The notes beneath the pieces were generated by a model. That model was not told where the DNA came from. It saw only the letters and a list, made by a program, of their open reading frames with translations, and did no database searches. This document shows positions 16,338-24,710 of a DNA stretch of 64,000 bases, piece after piece (the stretch's first letter is position 1; the number at the start of each line of letters is the position of its first letter). Made by a program: the position numbers and the translations under genes. Origin of the DNA: CAZMRW01 sp964568805 (GTDB taxonomy: Bacteria; Pseudomonadota; Gammaproteobacteria; Methylococcales; Methylomonadaceae); the NCBI GenBank assembly GCA_964568805.1, contig CAZMRW010000006.1, positions 24,683 to 88,682 of the forward strand, in the 5' to 3' direction.

Positions 16338-18620
16338 TCAATTTTTAGATAAAACTTCGTTAGCTATTTTTGGCGTCACAAAAACCAGCAATTCGGTTTT
16401 CTCGTCCTGCTTTTCAGTTCTCTTGAAGAGAAAGCCAATACCGGGAAGATCGGCAAAGAACGGAACTTTATTAACGTTATCAAACATATTGCCTTTATAA
16501 ATTCCTCCTAACACGACGGTTTCACCGTCATTGACCAGCACATTGGTTTTAACATTATTGGTATCGATTCCCGGCTGACCAGCAACTGTCAGTTGTCCGA
16601 CATCATCCCTGGTAATCTCAAGGTCCATATTGATACTGCCGCTCGGAGTAATTTGCGGGGTTACATCCAGTGTCAGCAAGGCATCAATAAACTGTGTATT
16701 GGTACCGGTATTTGAACTGCTGGATTGATAAGGAATCGAGGTGCCTTGGCTGATCGTCGCCTGGCAACGGTCGGTCGTCATCACTCTGGGGTTCGAAAGC
16801 AGCTGAGCCTTGTTTTCATCCTGCAAAGCCGATAATTCAAGGTTGAGCACATAATCGGCGGCTCTTGCCAAGGTCATGCCCAAGGCTCCATAGGGGTTGG
16901 ATGCAGCCAGATCTACCAGCGTATCGGTCACAGACAGTTCACCTGCACCGGGGTCGGAATCGGGGTCTGGGCCGCCTACTCCGAACTGTTTACGGGATCC
17001 CAGATTCGCGACCTTCGCCACACCAAATCTGACCCCCAGTGTCCTCGCATAGTCGGTGGACGCAATGACGATTCTTGCCTCGATCATCACCTGCTTGACC
17101 GGAACATCCAGCTTTCGGATCAATTTTTTGATCTCTTCAAGACGTTTGCCAGTTTCTCGAACGATCAAGGTATTGGTTCTCGCGTCGACAACGGCCGTAC
17201 CTCGTGGAGATAACATGGAAAAGGCATCTTCAGCCTGCTGTTTTGTCGCACCGGCGCCAGAGCCATAGGGTCCACCCGGAACGCTGGCAAGTCCAGGTAT
17301 AGTGCCTTGTTGAGTTCTTTGTAATGAGGCCTGTTGAGATGGTGACGTCGTCGCCTTACCTTTAGCCATTCCACAACTGCCAATCGCCCCAGAATCAAAT
17401 CCGTTTAGCAAATTCCTGAAGTTTTCCGCCCTGGCAAAATTGATCTTGATATATTCGGTAACCAAGGGATCCAGGCGTTCCACGACTGCTTCCGTTTCCT
17501 TTTGTTTTTGCTTGTAATCCTTGATTTTGCCGACAGGAGCAACTAATGTGACATTCCCGGTTTCATATTTTTCCAGTCCCTTGGTCATCATGATAAAGTC
17601 CAAAGCCTCATCCCAGGGTACATCATCCAGCTTTAAGGTTACCTTACCGGTTACATCGTCGCCGGCAACGACATTCTGTCCGGTAAATTCGGCCAGAACC
17701 GCTATGACGCTGCGTATATCGATTTCCTGAAAATTCAAAGACAATCTATCGCCTGTATATTTTACCCGCTGAGTATCAAGCGCTTCCTTTTCGGCACTGG
17801 TCAAGGGTCGGAATTCGACGGTTAACAAGCCTTCCGATTGAAACAAGGAATAATCATACAAATTATTCTGCATTGCCACCGTGACAGTCGTTTCTTTTGG
17901 TGAAGAACTGGCATCGATATATTTGACCGGGGTTGCAAACTCTGAAACGTCCAATCTTTTCGACAGGTTATCAGGCAAATGGGTATTCATAAAACTGATA
18001 ACTACCATCCCGCCTTCTTCTCTTGTATTAACCACCGTATTAGGGTTCGCCAGAGAAATCAGTATCCGTCCTTCGCCATTTTCACCTCGCTTAAAATCAA
18101 AACCATTGATAGCTTGTTGAGGCAATAAACTGGAAACCATCGCAAGCTCCGACTTGTCAACTAACGAACGGGTCGGCGCGGCGGGAGCTATCGTTTTTTT
18201 GTCGGTTATCGTCAGCAATACCTTATTGCCGTCAACCTTGGTTACAAACGGAGCGGATTCAACGAGATTAACGATGACACGAACCCGGTCGGCAGCTTCC
18301 GCTATATAAAGGCTATTGGCAACCCCCTGATTAATGGGATACATTTTCTTATCTGAGGCGTTTTTTACCCCTGGAAAATCAAGTGCGATCCTTGCCGGGT
18401 TATCGGTATGAAATACTTTAGGCTCGATTGCAGGTCCATTCATTTGCAATTGTATCTGCAATGTGTCGCCGGCTTGCGACGCAATTTCCACTGATGAGAT
18501 TGCAAGATTTCCGGCTCTGACAGGCGCGCCTGAACATAGTAGAAATAAACACCAGAGCAGGTGCACCGTGAAAGTTCGGGCCATTTTATTCGTCATAATG
18601 CCGCCTTGTTTAATACTCAT
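16338..18620 (-). CDS. pilQ: Type IV pilus secretin PilQ
   Basis: This 760-residue outer-membrane secretin is the pore for the pilus fibre. In order it has a signal peptide (LLWCLFLLCSGAPVRA), two AMIN domains that bind peptidoglycan, and an N0 domain (RLSLNFQEIDIRSVIAVLAE). An N1 domain follows (LDPLVTEYIKINFARAENF), then the secretin core with RLEEIKKLIRKLDVPVKQVM, and the conserved end VPFFADLPGIGFLFKRTEKQ. A low-complexity Gly/Ser/Gln stretch (about 435-470) is inserted in N1. Two starts are plausible: ATG 18620 with GAGGAT upstream, and ATG 18596 (MTNKMARTF) with AAGGCGG upstream. It is the last gene of pilMNOPQ and is followed by a terminator. Confidence 0.95.
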   Translation of the reverse strand: MSIKQGGIMTNKMARTFTVHLLWCLFLLCSGAPVRAGNLAISSVEIASQAGDTLQIQLQMNGPAIEPKVFHTDNPARIALDFPGVKNASDKKMYPINQGVANSLYIAEAADRVRVIVNLVESAPFVTKVDGNKVLLTITDKKTIAPAAPTRSLVDKSELAMVSSLLPQQAINGFDFKRGENGEGRILISLANPNTVVNTREEGGMVVISFMNTHLPDNLSKRLDVSEFATPVKYIDASSSPKETTVTVAMQNNLYDYSLFQSEGLLTVEFRPLTSAEKEALDTQRVKYTGDRLSLNFQEIDIRSVIAVLAEFTGQNVVAGDDVTGKVTLKLDDVPWDEALDFIMMTKGLEKYETGNVTLVAPVGKIKDYKQKQKETEAVVERLDPLVTEYIKINFARAENFRNLLNGFDSGAIGSCGMAKGKATTSPSQQASLQRTQQGTIPGLASVPGGPYGSGAGATKQQAEDAFSMLSPRGTAVVDARTNTLIVRETGKRLEEIKKLIRKLDVPVKQVMIEARIVIASTDYARTLGVRFGVAKVANLGSRKQFGVGGPDPDSDPGAGELSVTDTLVDLAASNPYGALGMTLARAADYVLNLELSALQDENKAQLLSNPRVMTTDRCQATISQGTSIPYQSSSSNTGTNTQFIDALLTLDVTPQITPSGSINMDLEITRDDVGQLTVAGQPGIDTNNVKTNVLVNDGETVVLGGIYKGNMFDNVNKVPFFADLPGIGFLFKRTEKQDEKTELLVFVTPKIANEVLSKN

Positions 18621-18638
18621 TTTTTTTTATCCTCAAAA

Positions 18639-19199
18639 TCACTCTGTCAAAGCTAATGATTGTTGTTGTTCGCGCCATCTTCCCGGTTTATCGGAAATCA
18701 ATTCCATTACTTCAATTTTATCGCTGACTATACGTATTATTTTTCCGTAATTTTTACCCATGTAATTTCCCACCTGCACACGATAAATGGTTCCATCACT
18801 GGCTTTCACCAATCCCCATAAGCCTCCTTTCATATTTACGGTTCCAACCATTCTTAAGCTATCCAGAGTGAATGCTTCCAATTCTTCTTTGGGACGGGAA
18901 GTATCCGGTTTAAGACCGGTGCCTTCAACATTGTCTTCACCGTCAACCTGTTCGCTTTGTTCAAGCGGTAAAAAGGGATCGCGCAGCCCTTCCGGTTTAA
19001 AAATGAAAGGTTCCACAACTTTTATTTCCGGAAGCGGCTCGATCGGCCCTTTCGGTTTAGCGAGCTCCATTTTGATAAAGCTATCCAAGTCGGAAAAATC
19101 GTCATTTCCACAGCCTGATAAGATCAAGGCAAGCAACGCACCACTGAATTTCATCAAAGTCCAACTAATGTCCGACACCGGTAAATGGAGCTGACTCAT
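18639..19199 (-). CDS. pilP: Type IV pilus assembly lipoprotein PilP
   Basis: The 186-residue protein links the inner-membrane PilNO complex to the secretin. It has a lipoprotein signal, ALLALILSGC, with the acylated Cys at residue 30 from the ATG at 19199. A start at the inner ATG (19154, MKFSG) would give a more typical signal length, but the outer ATG has a strong ribosome site (AAGGGG) and overlaps the pilO stop by one base. The folded C-terminal part contains LRDPFLPLEQ and the beta-domain segment SLRMVGTVNMKGGLWGLVKA, both typical of PilP. Confidence 0.93.
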   Translation of the reverse strand: MSQLHLPVSDISWTLMKFSGALLALILSGCGNDDFSDLDSFIKMELAKPKGPIEPLPEIKVVEPFIFKPEGLRDPFLPLEQSEQVDGEDNVEGTGLKPDTSRPKEELEAFTLDSLRMVGTVNMKGGLWGLVKASDGTIYRVQVGNYMGKNYGKIIRIVSDKIEVMELISDKPGRWREQQQSLALTE

Positions 19200-19825
19200 T
19201 ATTTTTTTCCCCTTCTCTTTTTTTCCTGAGATGTTCCCGCTGAGGTCAGGCTTTCGTTATAGGTTTTTACCACTGCGTTCATTAACATGGTGCCTTCTTT
19301 TACTTTGGACTCAGGTTTGATATTGACATCATGAACGGTCACAATTCTGGGTAATGCCGCCAAGCCGCTGACAAACAAGCCGAGCTCTTCATACCTGCCG
19401 ATGACTTGAATATTTATCGGTAACTCGGAATAAAAATCTTTTTGTACCGGGGCAGATGGCTTGAACAATCTGAACTCCAGACCGCTTGCCAATCCCGTCT
19501 GCGAGATATCGATTAATAGGCTGGCGACTTCCTCTTCAGTAGGCATTTGTTTAATCATTTCTTCGAGAGAAGCCTCGATTTGATCCAATTGCTTTTTATA
19601 TTCAGGTAAATTGACTGCTTTCTTTTGCTTGGTCACAAAGTCGTTTTTTAATTCCACCTCTTTTTGCTCAATACTTTCAAGTTCTGCCAGTTGATCGGCG
19701 GTATCGTAATAGTAGCCGCCACCTGCAACCAACGCGCATAGAACCAGAACAATCATTATTTTTACAGGCCACGGCCAGGCACCGGACGCATCAAAATCCC
19801 AATTGACTTCGGAAAGATTCATCAC
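19199..19825 (-). CDS. pilO: Type IV pilus inner-membrane protein PilO
   Basis: The 208-residue bitopic protein has a short cytoplasmic N-terminus (VNWDFDASGAWPWPVK), a membrane helix (IMIVLVLCALVAGGGYYYD), a periplasmic coiled coil, and a ferredoxin-like C-terminal domain (LPINIQVIGRYEELGLFVSGLA). It pairs with PilN to set the alignment complex. It overlaps pilN by four bases and pilP by one base, as usual for this operon. The C-terminal tail is Lys/Arg rich. Confidence 0.94.
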   Translation of the reverse strand: MMNLSEVNWDFDASGAWPWPVKIMIVLVLCALVAGGGYYYDTADQLAELESIEQKEVELKNDFVTKQKKAVNLPEYKKQLDQIEASLEEMIKQMPTEEEVASLLIDISQTGLASGLEFRLFKPSAPVQKDFYSELPINIQVIGRYEELGLFVSGLAALPRIVTVHDVNIKPESKVKEGTMLMNAVVKTYNESLTSAGTSQEKKRRGKK

Positions 19826-20397
19826 TTGCCCTCCGCATTTTTCTTGCCCTGACGTGCGACCAAAATAAAATCGCTCAAATGGTCAGCATTGGTTTTTGCT
19901 CGATTAGCATTGCCTTGCGCCTGTATGACATTGATCTTGGGTGTGTTCAGCCATTCGGATGCATCGATTGCTCTCATGAAAGCTGAAACTCGGGCATTGG
20001 ATTCCGTTTTACCCTCAAATTTAAGGTTAATCCCCAGTTGGGTAAAATTGGTCAGAAAAATTCCTTCAGGTGCAGTTTTAGGAATTTCGTCAAACAAATG
20101 AACAATCTCGGGTCGGCTTTCCTGCAACTTTTGAATCACATTAATCTTGGCCAGCAATTTATTTTTCTTTTCTTCAATTGTATTGATTTCTGCAATTTTT
20201 TTATCTAAAACAGCAATTTCATCCTGCAACCGTTTATTACGTTGTTCCTGATATTCCTTGATGCCGTCAATGTAAAAATGAACGGCGATAATGATGCCAA
20301 CGGTAGCCATTATCGATATCCCAATGATATTGATGAAATCCTGCTTCTTCTGCTTGCGCAGTTCGTCTCGCCAGGGTAATAAATTGATTTTCGCCAT
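19822..20397 (-). CDS. pilN: Type IV pilus inner-membrane protein PilN
   Basis: The 191-residue partner of PilO and PilM. The N-terminal INLLPWRDELRKQKKQDF is the conserved motif that docks onto PilM in the cytoplasm. It is followed by a membrane helix (IIGISIMATVGIIIAVHFYI), a coiled coil, and a periplasmic domain with GIFLTNFTQLGINLKFEGKT. It overlaps pilM by one base and pilO by four, so the three proteins are probably made in concert. Confidence 0.95.
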   Translation of the reverse strand: MAKINLLPWRDELRKQKKQDFINIIGISIMATVGIIIAVHFYIDGIKEYQEQRNKRLQDEIAVLDKKIAEINTIEEKKNKLLAKINVIQKLQESRPEIVHLFDEIPKTAPEGIFLTNFTQLGINLKFEGKTESNARVSAFMRAIDASEWLNTPKINVIQAQGNANRAKTNADHLSDFILVARQGKKNAEGK

Positions 20398-21458
20398 TAT
20401 TCAAAACTCCTCAAGGCCAGACCGCATGCAATCATCATCGCCGGCGCGTCATTACTCAAGGTTTGGGGCTTGACTTTATTCGATAGCGCCATATTGACAA
20501 AAGGGTTGGCAATATATGCCGGCACCCCCAAACTTTGTTCTACAAGTTTGTCTATTCCCGGTATCGAAGCACATCCGCCGGCCAGTATGATACTGTCAAT
20601 ACCCCTGTTCGCACTTGACGATACAAAGAACTGTAACGACCGTGCAATTTGTTGAACCATCGCCCGTTTAAACGGCTCCAGGACATCGACCACATAATTG
20701 TCCGGTAACCCCCCTTGTCTTTTGGCCAATCCGGCTTCTTCGTAAGACAATCCGTATCGACGTTGAATTTCTTCGGTCAACTGTTTACCGCCAAATCCCT
20801 GTTCTCTTGTATAAACTGTTCTTGAATCATGCAATACGTTTAATGTTGCCATTGATGCTCCGATATCCGCTATGGCAACGGTCTGGCCCTCAATGGAATC
20901 TGAAAACTGATCGGCCAATAATGAAAAGGCGTTTTCCATGGCAAATGCTTCTACATCGACGATTTTCGCCTTTAGTCCGGCTTTCATTAAAGTCTCAATC
21001 CGATCATCAACATTATCTTTTCTCGATGCTGCAAGCAGGACATCGACCATTTCCGGATTATTTTCATTGGGGCGCTGCACTTCAAAATCGAAATTAACTT
21101 CATCCAGTGCATAAGGGACATACTGGTCGGCTTCTACCATGATTTGCTCTTCCATTTCATCTTCACTCAGCGAAGCCGGCAGAGTGATAATTTTGGTCAT
21201 GACAGCGGATCCGGAAACTGCAACAGCCGCCTGTTTTAATTTTGTTCCGGATTGTTTGACGGCTGATTTTATTGCATCCGCTATGATGTTGACATTGGCG
21301 ATATGTTTGTCGATAACGGCATCTTTCGGCAGAGGCGATACAGCGTAGCTTTCAACCCGGTACCGTGCACCTACTCTACTCAATTCCAGCAGTTTTACAG
21401 CAGCTGTACTGATATCTAATCCCAGAACAGCATTCTGCTTTTTATTTAACCAGCTCAT
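20397..21458 (-). CDS. pilM: Actin-like type IV pilus protein PilM
   Basis: The 353-residue cytoplasmic protein is of the FtsA/actin fold. The phosphate-binding VLGLDISTAAVKLLEL lies at the N-terminus and the second ATP-contacting segment AIADIGASMATLNVLHD is in the middle; ILAGGCASIPGIDKLVEQ is near the C-terminus. It anchors the PilN N-terminal peptide and starts the pilMNOPQ operon. The gene is divergent from the class A penicillin-binding protein gene, a widely conserved pairing. Confidence 0.96.
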   Translation of the reverse strand: MSWLNKKQNAVLGLDISTAAVKLLELSRVGARYRVESYAVSPLPKDAVIDKHIANVNIIADAIKSAVKQSGTKLKQAAVAVSGSAVMTKIITLPASLSEDEMEEQIMVEADQYVPYALDEVNFDFEVQRPNENNPEMVDVLLAASRKDNVDDRIETLMKAGLKAKIVDVEAFAMENAFSLLADQFSDSIEGQTVAIADIGASMATLNVLHDSRTVYTREQGFGGKQLTEEIQRRYGLSYEEAGLAKRQGGLPDNYVVDVLEPFKRAMVQQIARSLQFFVSSSANRGIDSIILAGGCASIPGIDKLVEQSLGVPAYIANPFVNMALSNKVKPQTLSNDAPAMMIACGLALRSFE

Positions 21459-21600
21459 GAAATATCCCTTGAAAAAACCGATCAGATGTATCGATCATAG
21501 ATTGAAATGCCCGTTTTTATTATCATTAACAGCCACTAACGTGATTGACTGCAAAAAGTATAGTAGTGTTTTTTAATTTAATTCGAAAAATTAAAACAAA

Positions 21601-21628
21601 TTGTTTGTGTAGCGGGTTGCTCTATACT
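21601..21628 (+). promoter_or_regulatory. Possible sigma-70 promoter for the penicillin-binding protein gene
   Basis: TTGTTT (21601-21606) and TATACT (21623-21628) are separated by 16 bases, about 100 bp ahead of the GTG start on the plus strand. The 272 bp between pilM and this gene must hold both promoters; I see no equally good pair facing pilM. Confidence 0.4.
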
Positions 21629-21730
21629 CTAGTTAAGTTTAATTTCAATTTGGCTATAACGAATAAAAAAACCCGATAACTGTTAATGCCTTCACACTTT
21701 TAATTTTGTCCCTATAACCCATTCCGGCCA

Positions 21731-24094
21731 GTGCCTAGTCAATCGTTATTCAAAATCATACTGCAATGGCTTGCATTTTTTGTTGCGCTTCTCACAATCT
21801 GCCTGTTCATATTTGCTTATATTGTTTACAGCCGTCTTCTGATTGATCTACCCGATGTCAAGACGCTTCATCATGTTCATTACCAGACTCCTCTCAACAT
21901 TTACACGAGCGACAAGCTTTTGATCGGGCAGTTTGGTGAACAAAACCGGATACCGGTTCCGATTGATAACATCCCCCGACAACTTATCAATGCCTTTTTG
22001 GCTGCCGAAGATGAACGTTTTTTTGAGCACCCTGGAGTTGATCACAAGGGCTTGATTCGAGCTGGATTGCAGCTGGTACGGACGGGACAAAAAAAACAGG
22101 GCGGCAGTACCATTACCATGCAGGTTGTCCGGAATTTTCTGCTCAGTAATGAAAAAACCTATATTCGTAAATTAAAGGAAATCATCCTGGCGTTAAAAAT
22201 GGAACGTGAATACCCCAAAAACAAAATTCTGGAGCTTTATTTAAACCAGATCTATATGGGACATCGATCATATGGCGTCAAAGCAGCCGCACAAGTTTAT
22301 TATGGAAAATCATTAGCTGAGTTGACTTTGGCAGAAAACGCCATGATCGCTGGCCTGCCCAAGGCACCGTCGGCATATAATCCCATCAGAAACGAAACGC
22401 GGGCTATGCAAAGACGCAATTATGTTTTGCATAGAATGCTGGAACTTAATTTCATCACCAGGGAAGACTATAGGAAAGCAGTAAGCCAGGCCTCTACCGC
22501 CAAATTGCGATCTCAGCCGATTGCAATCAGGGCGCCTTATGTCGCTGAGATGGTAAGACAGACACTGGTGAGTCAATATGGCGAAAAGGCGTACACATCC
22601 GGATTTAATGTCTATACGACGATCAAGGGATCGCTGCAGACAACTGCGAACACCGCTCTCGCAAATGCCCTGCACAGTTACGACGAACGTCAGAAATATC
22701 GGCCGGATGATACTGTTTCAGTAGCTAACTCTGCAGACTTCCTCGACCTTCCGGTCATCGGTGATACCGTGCCGGCTCATGTTATTCAGGTAAAAAACAA
22801 CGGAATAACCGCTAAACTACAAAATGGCGCTCTCCTTGAAATAGCCGAGGACAATCTTAAATGGGCGCGCAACACTAAAAATAGAATCCAGGGCATAACC
22901 GGCAAAAATCCCGTCAGGGTGGGCGACATCGTTCGTGTACGACGGTTAATGAATAATACCTGGATATTGACGCGAGTACCCCAGGCCGAAGGAGCGTTTG
23001 TTGCATTAAACCCGGAAAATGGAGCCATTCTGGCTTTAACCGGCGGTTTCGACTTTTTTCGGAATAAATTTAACCGGGCAACTCAATCAAAGAGACAGCC
23101 CGGATCAGGTTTTAAACCGATTATCTATACAGCGGCACTGGAACAGGGTTTTACGCCTGCCAGTATTATCAATGATGAACCGATAGTCATCGATAACCCG
23201 TCTGAGGAAGACGAGTGGCGACCAGAAAATTACAGCCGGAAATTTTTGGGTCCTACCAGCCTTAGAAGGGCTTTAACGCACTCAAGCAATATTATTTCCG
23301 TTCGCCTTCTGGATGAAATCGGCATTGACAAAGCGGTCGACACGGCATTGCGTTTCGGCTTTACTCAACAACAATTGCCAAAAACCCTTTCCCTTGCCTT
23401 GGGCAGCGGCTATGCTTCCCCCTTGCAAATGGCCCAAGCTTATGCGGTTTTTGCCAATGGCGGATTTTTAATCAAACCCTATTTTATTGAACGGATTGAG
23501 ACTAAAGAAGGAATTAACGTATTTCAGGCTAAACCAAAGATTGCCTGTCCTGCCTGCGCAATTGAAGATGATCAAAATGGCAGCCATGCGCCCAGAATTA
23601 TATCTCCCGACATTTGCTTTCTGATGAATTCACTGTTGAGAGATGTCGTGCAAAATGGCACCGCTGCCGATGCAAAGGTTCTCGGGCGACAGGATCTTGC
23701 CGGCAAGACGGGCACGACTAATGATTTTAGGGATGCCTGGTTTAACGGCTACACGACTGCGATTGCCGCAACTGCCTGGATTGGAAAAGATAATTTTGAA
23801 CCGCTGGGAAATCGTGAAACCGGAGGAAAAACGGCGTTGCCAATGTGGATAGAGTTTATGAAAACAGCATTACACCAGCTTCCGGAAACCCCTTTAACCG
23901 TACCGGAAGGCATCGTCGAGGCCTATATAAATCCAGATAACGGTCAACTTTCCTCTCCCGGAAGCAAGAATGCAGTCTTGGAATATTTTCAGGATGGCTT
24001 TGCGCCCATTCGCGGCGAATCTGCTAACGGCGACTCAACGACAGGTGAAGACAGTTACGATGTGGAAAATCAACCCGTTGAAGCTCTGTTTTAA
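21731..24094 (+). CDS. mrcA: Class A penicillin-binding protein 1A
   Basis: The 787-residue bifunctional peptidoglycan synthase has an N-terminal membrane anchor (FFVALLTICLFIFAYIVYSR). A GT51 glycosyltransferase domain follows with AAEDERFFEHPGVDH (catalytic Glu) and GGSTITMQVVRNF. Then come an inserted OB-like domain and a transpeptidase domain with SxxK (RQPGSGFKP), SxN (HSSNII) and KTGT (LAGKTGTTNDF). It polymerises and crosslinks glycan strands at the outer face of the inner membrane. The start is a GTG, since no ATG lies in frame ahead of the membrane helix. It is divergent from pilM, the standard location of ponA/mrcA. Confidence 0.96.
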   Translation: MPSQSLFKIILQWLAFFVALLTICLFIFAYIVYSRLLIDLPDVKTLHHVHYQTPLNIYTSDKLLIGQFGEQNRIPVPIDNIPRQLINAFLAAEDERFFEHPGVDHKGLIRAGLQLVRTGQKKQGGSTITMQVVRNFLLSNEKTYIRKLKEIILALKMEREYPKNKILELYLNQIYMGHRSYGVKAAAQVYYGKSLAELTLAENAMIAGLPKAPSAYNPIRNETRAMQRRNYVLHRMLELNFITREDYRKAVSQASTAKLRSQPIAIRAPYVAEMVRQTLVSQYGEKAYTSGFNVYTTIKGSLQTTANTALANALHSYDERQKYRPDDTVSVANSADFLDLPVIGDTVPAHVIQVKNNGITAKLQNGALLEIAEDNLKWARNTKNRIQGITGKNPVRVGDIVRVRRLMNNTWILTRVPQAEGAFVALNPENGAILALTGGFDFFRNKFNRATQSKRQPGSGFKPIIYTAALEQGFTPASIINDEPIVIDNPSEEDEWRPENYSRKFLGPTSLRRALTHSSNIISVRLLDEIGIDKAVDTALRFGFTQQQLPKTLSLALGSGYASPLQMAQAYAVFANGGFLIKPYFIERIETKEGINVFQAKPKIACPACAIEDDQNGSHAPRIISPDICFLMNSLLRDVVQNGTAADAKVLGRQDLAGKTGTTNDFRDAWFNGYTTAIAATAWIGKDNFEPLGNRETGGKTALPMWIEFMKTALHQLPETPLTVPEGIVEAYINPDNGQLSSPGSKNAVLEYFQDGFAPIRGESANGDSTTGEDSYDVENQPVEALF

Positions 24095-24180
24095 AAATCT
24101 GACTGGTGGGGGCGTGGGCGTCGTGCCATTATTGAAGAGTTTTTAATGTCGGCAGAGTCTGGCAACACTCCGAACTATCC

Positions 24181-24232
24181 ACGCGCCAATCTAGATGCAT
24201 CCCAACTAATCCGATGATTGGCATTGGCGCGT
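24181..24232. repeat. 10-base inverted repeat between convergent genes
   Basis: ACGCGCCAAT (24181-24190) and ATTGGCGCGT (24223-24232) are perfect inverted copies separated by 32 bases. They lie between the ends of the penicillin-binding protein gene and rpmE, the second arm stopping 8 bases from rpmE. No U-run follows, so it is either an unusual terminator or a repeat element. Confidence 0.45.
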
Positions 24233-24240
24233 ACGTAAAA

Positions 24241-24441
24241 TTATTTACCGTATTTTTTACGGAATTTATCAACGCGTCCAGCGGTATCAACCACGCGCTG
24301 TTTACCCGTGTAAAATGGATGACAGGAAGAACAAACCTCTACAAGCAGATCCTTTGCCAATACCGAACCGGTCACAAAAGAGTTGCCGCAGCCGCAAGTT
24401 ACTGTAATTTGTTTATATACTGGATGAATTTCTGGTTTCAT
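24241..24441 (-). CDS. rpmE: 50S ribosomal protein L31, zinc-binding type
   Basis: The 66-residue ribosomal protein has MKPEIHPVY at its start and the zinc ligands in TCGCGNSF (CxC) and CSSCHPFYTGKQ (CxxC). Thus it is the zinc-bearing paralogue rather than the cysteine-free type made under zinc limitation. The C-terminal GRVDKFRKKYGK is typical. It stands alone, 95 bases from the xthA remnant. Confidence 0.97.
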   Translation of the reverse strand: MKPEIHPVYKQITVTCGCGNSFVTGSVLAKDLLVEVCSSCHPFYTGKQRVVDTAGRVDKFRKKYGK

Positions 24442-24535
24442 ATCGCTTTCACATTACCCAAAATGGACTACTTACCTATTGAAGAACTACGTATAATACG
24501 TTTTATATGAACATTTCGCAACCCGAATTTAACCA

Positions 24536-24702
24536 ATGCACATTATTACTCTAAACGTCAGGGCTTCTTTAACTGGATGCCCCAACAAAATGCCGAGGTC
24601 ATTTGTCTTCAGGAAACAAAAGCCCAAATCCATCAACTCAATGTCGATCCCTTTTACCCTGCGGGATATTCTTGTTTCCAACATGGTTCCGAGAAAGACG
24701 GA
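24536..24702 (+). pseudogene. xthA: Decayed 5' fragment of an exodeoxyribonuclease III gene
   Basis: From the ATG at 24536 the frame reads MHIITLNV, the usual opening of exonuclease III. It then breaks where the NGIRSA segment is expected and resumes in another frame at about 24561 as GFFNWMPQQNAEVICLQETK (up to the metal-binding Glu of LQETK). It continues with AQIHQLNVDPFYPAGYSCF, then HGSEKDG. Similarity ends about nine bases before the ampG stop codon. So a short internal deletion removed the first catalytic Asn region, and everything after roughly 65 residues is gone. The fragment cannot be active. Confidence 0.8.
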
Positions 24703-24710
24703 TTAGTCCC

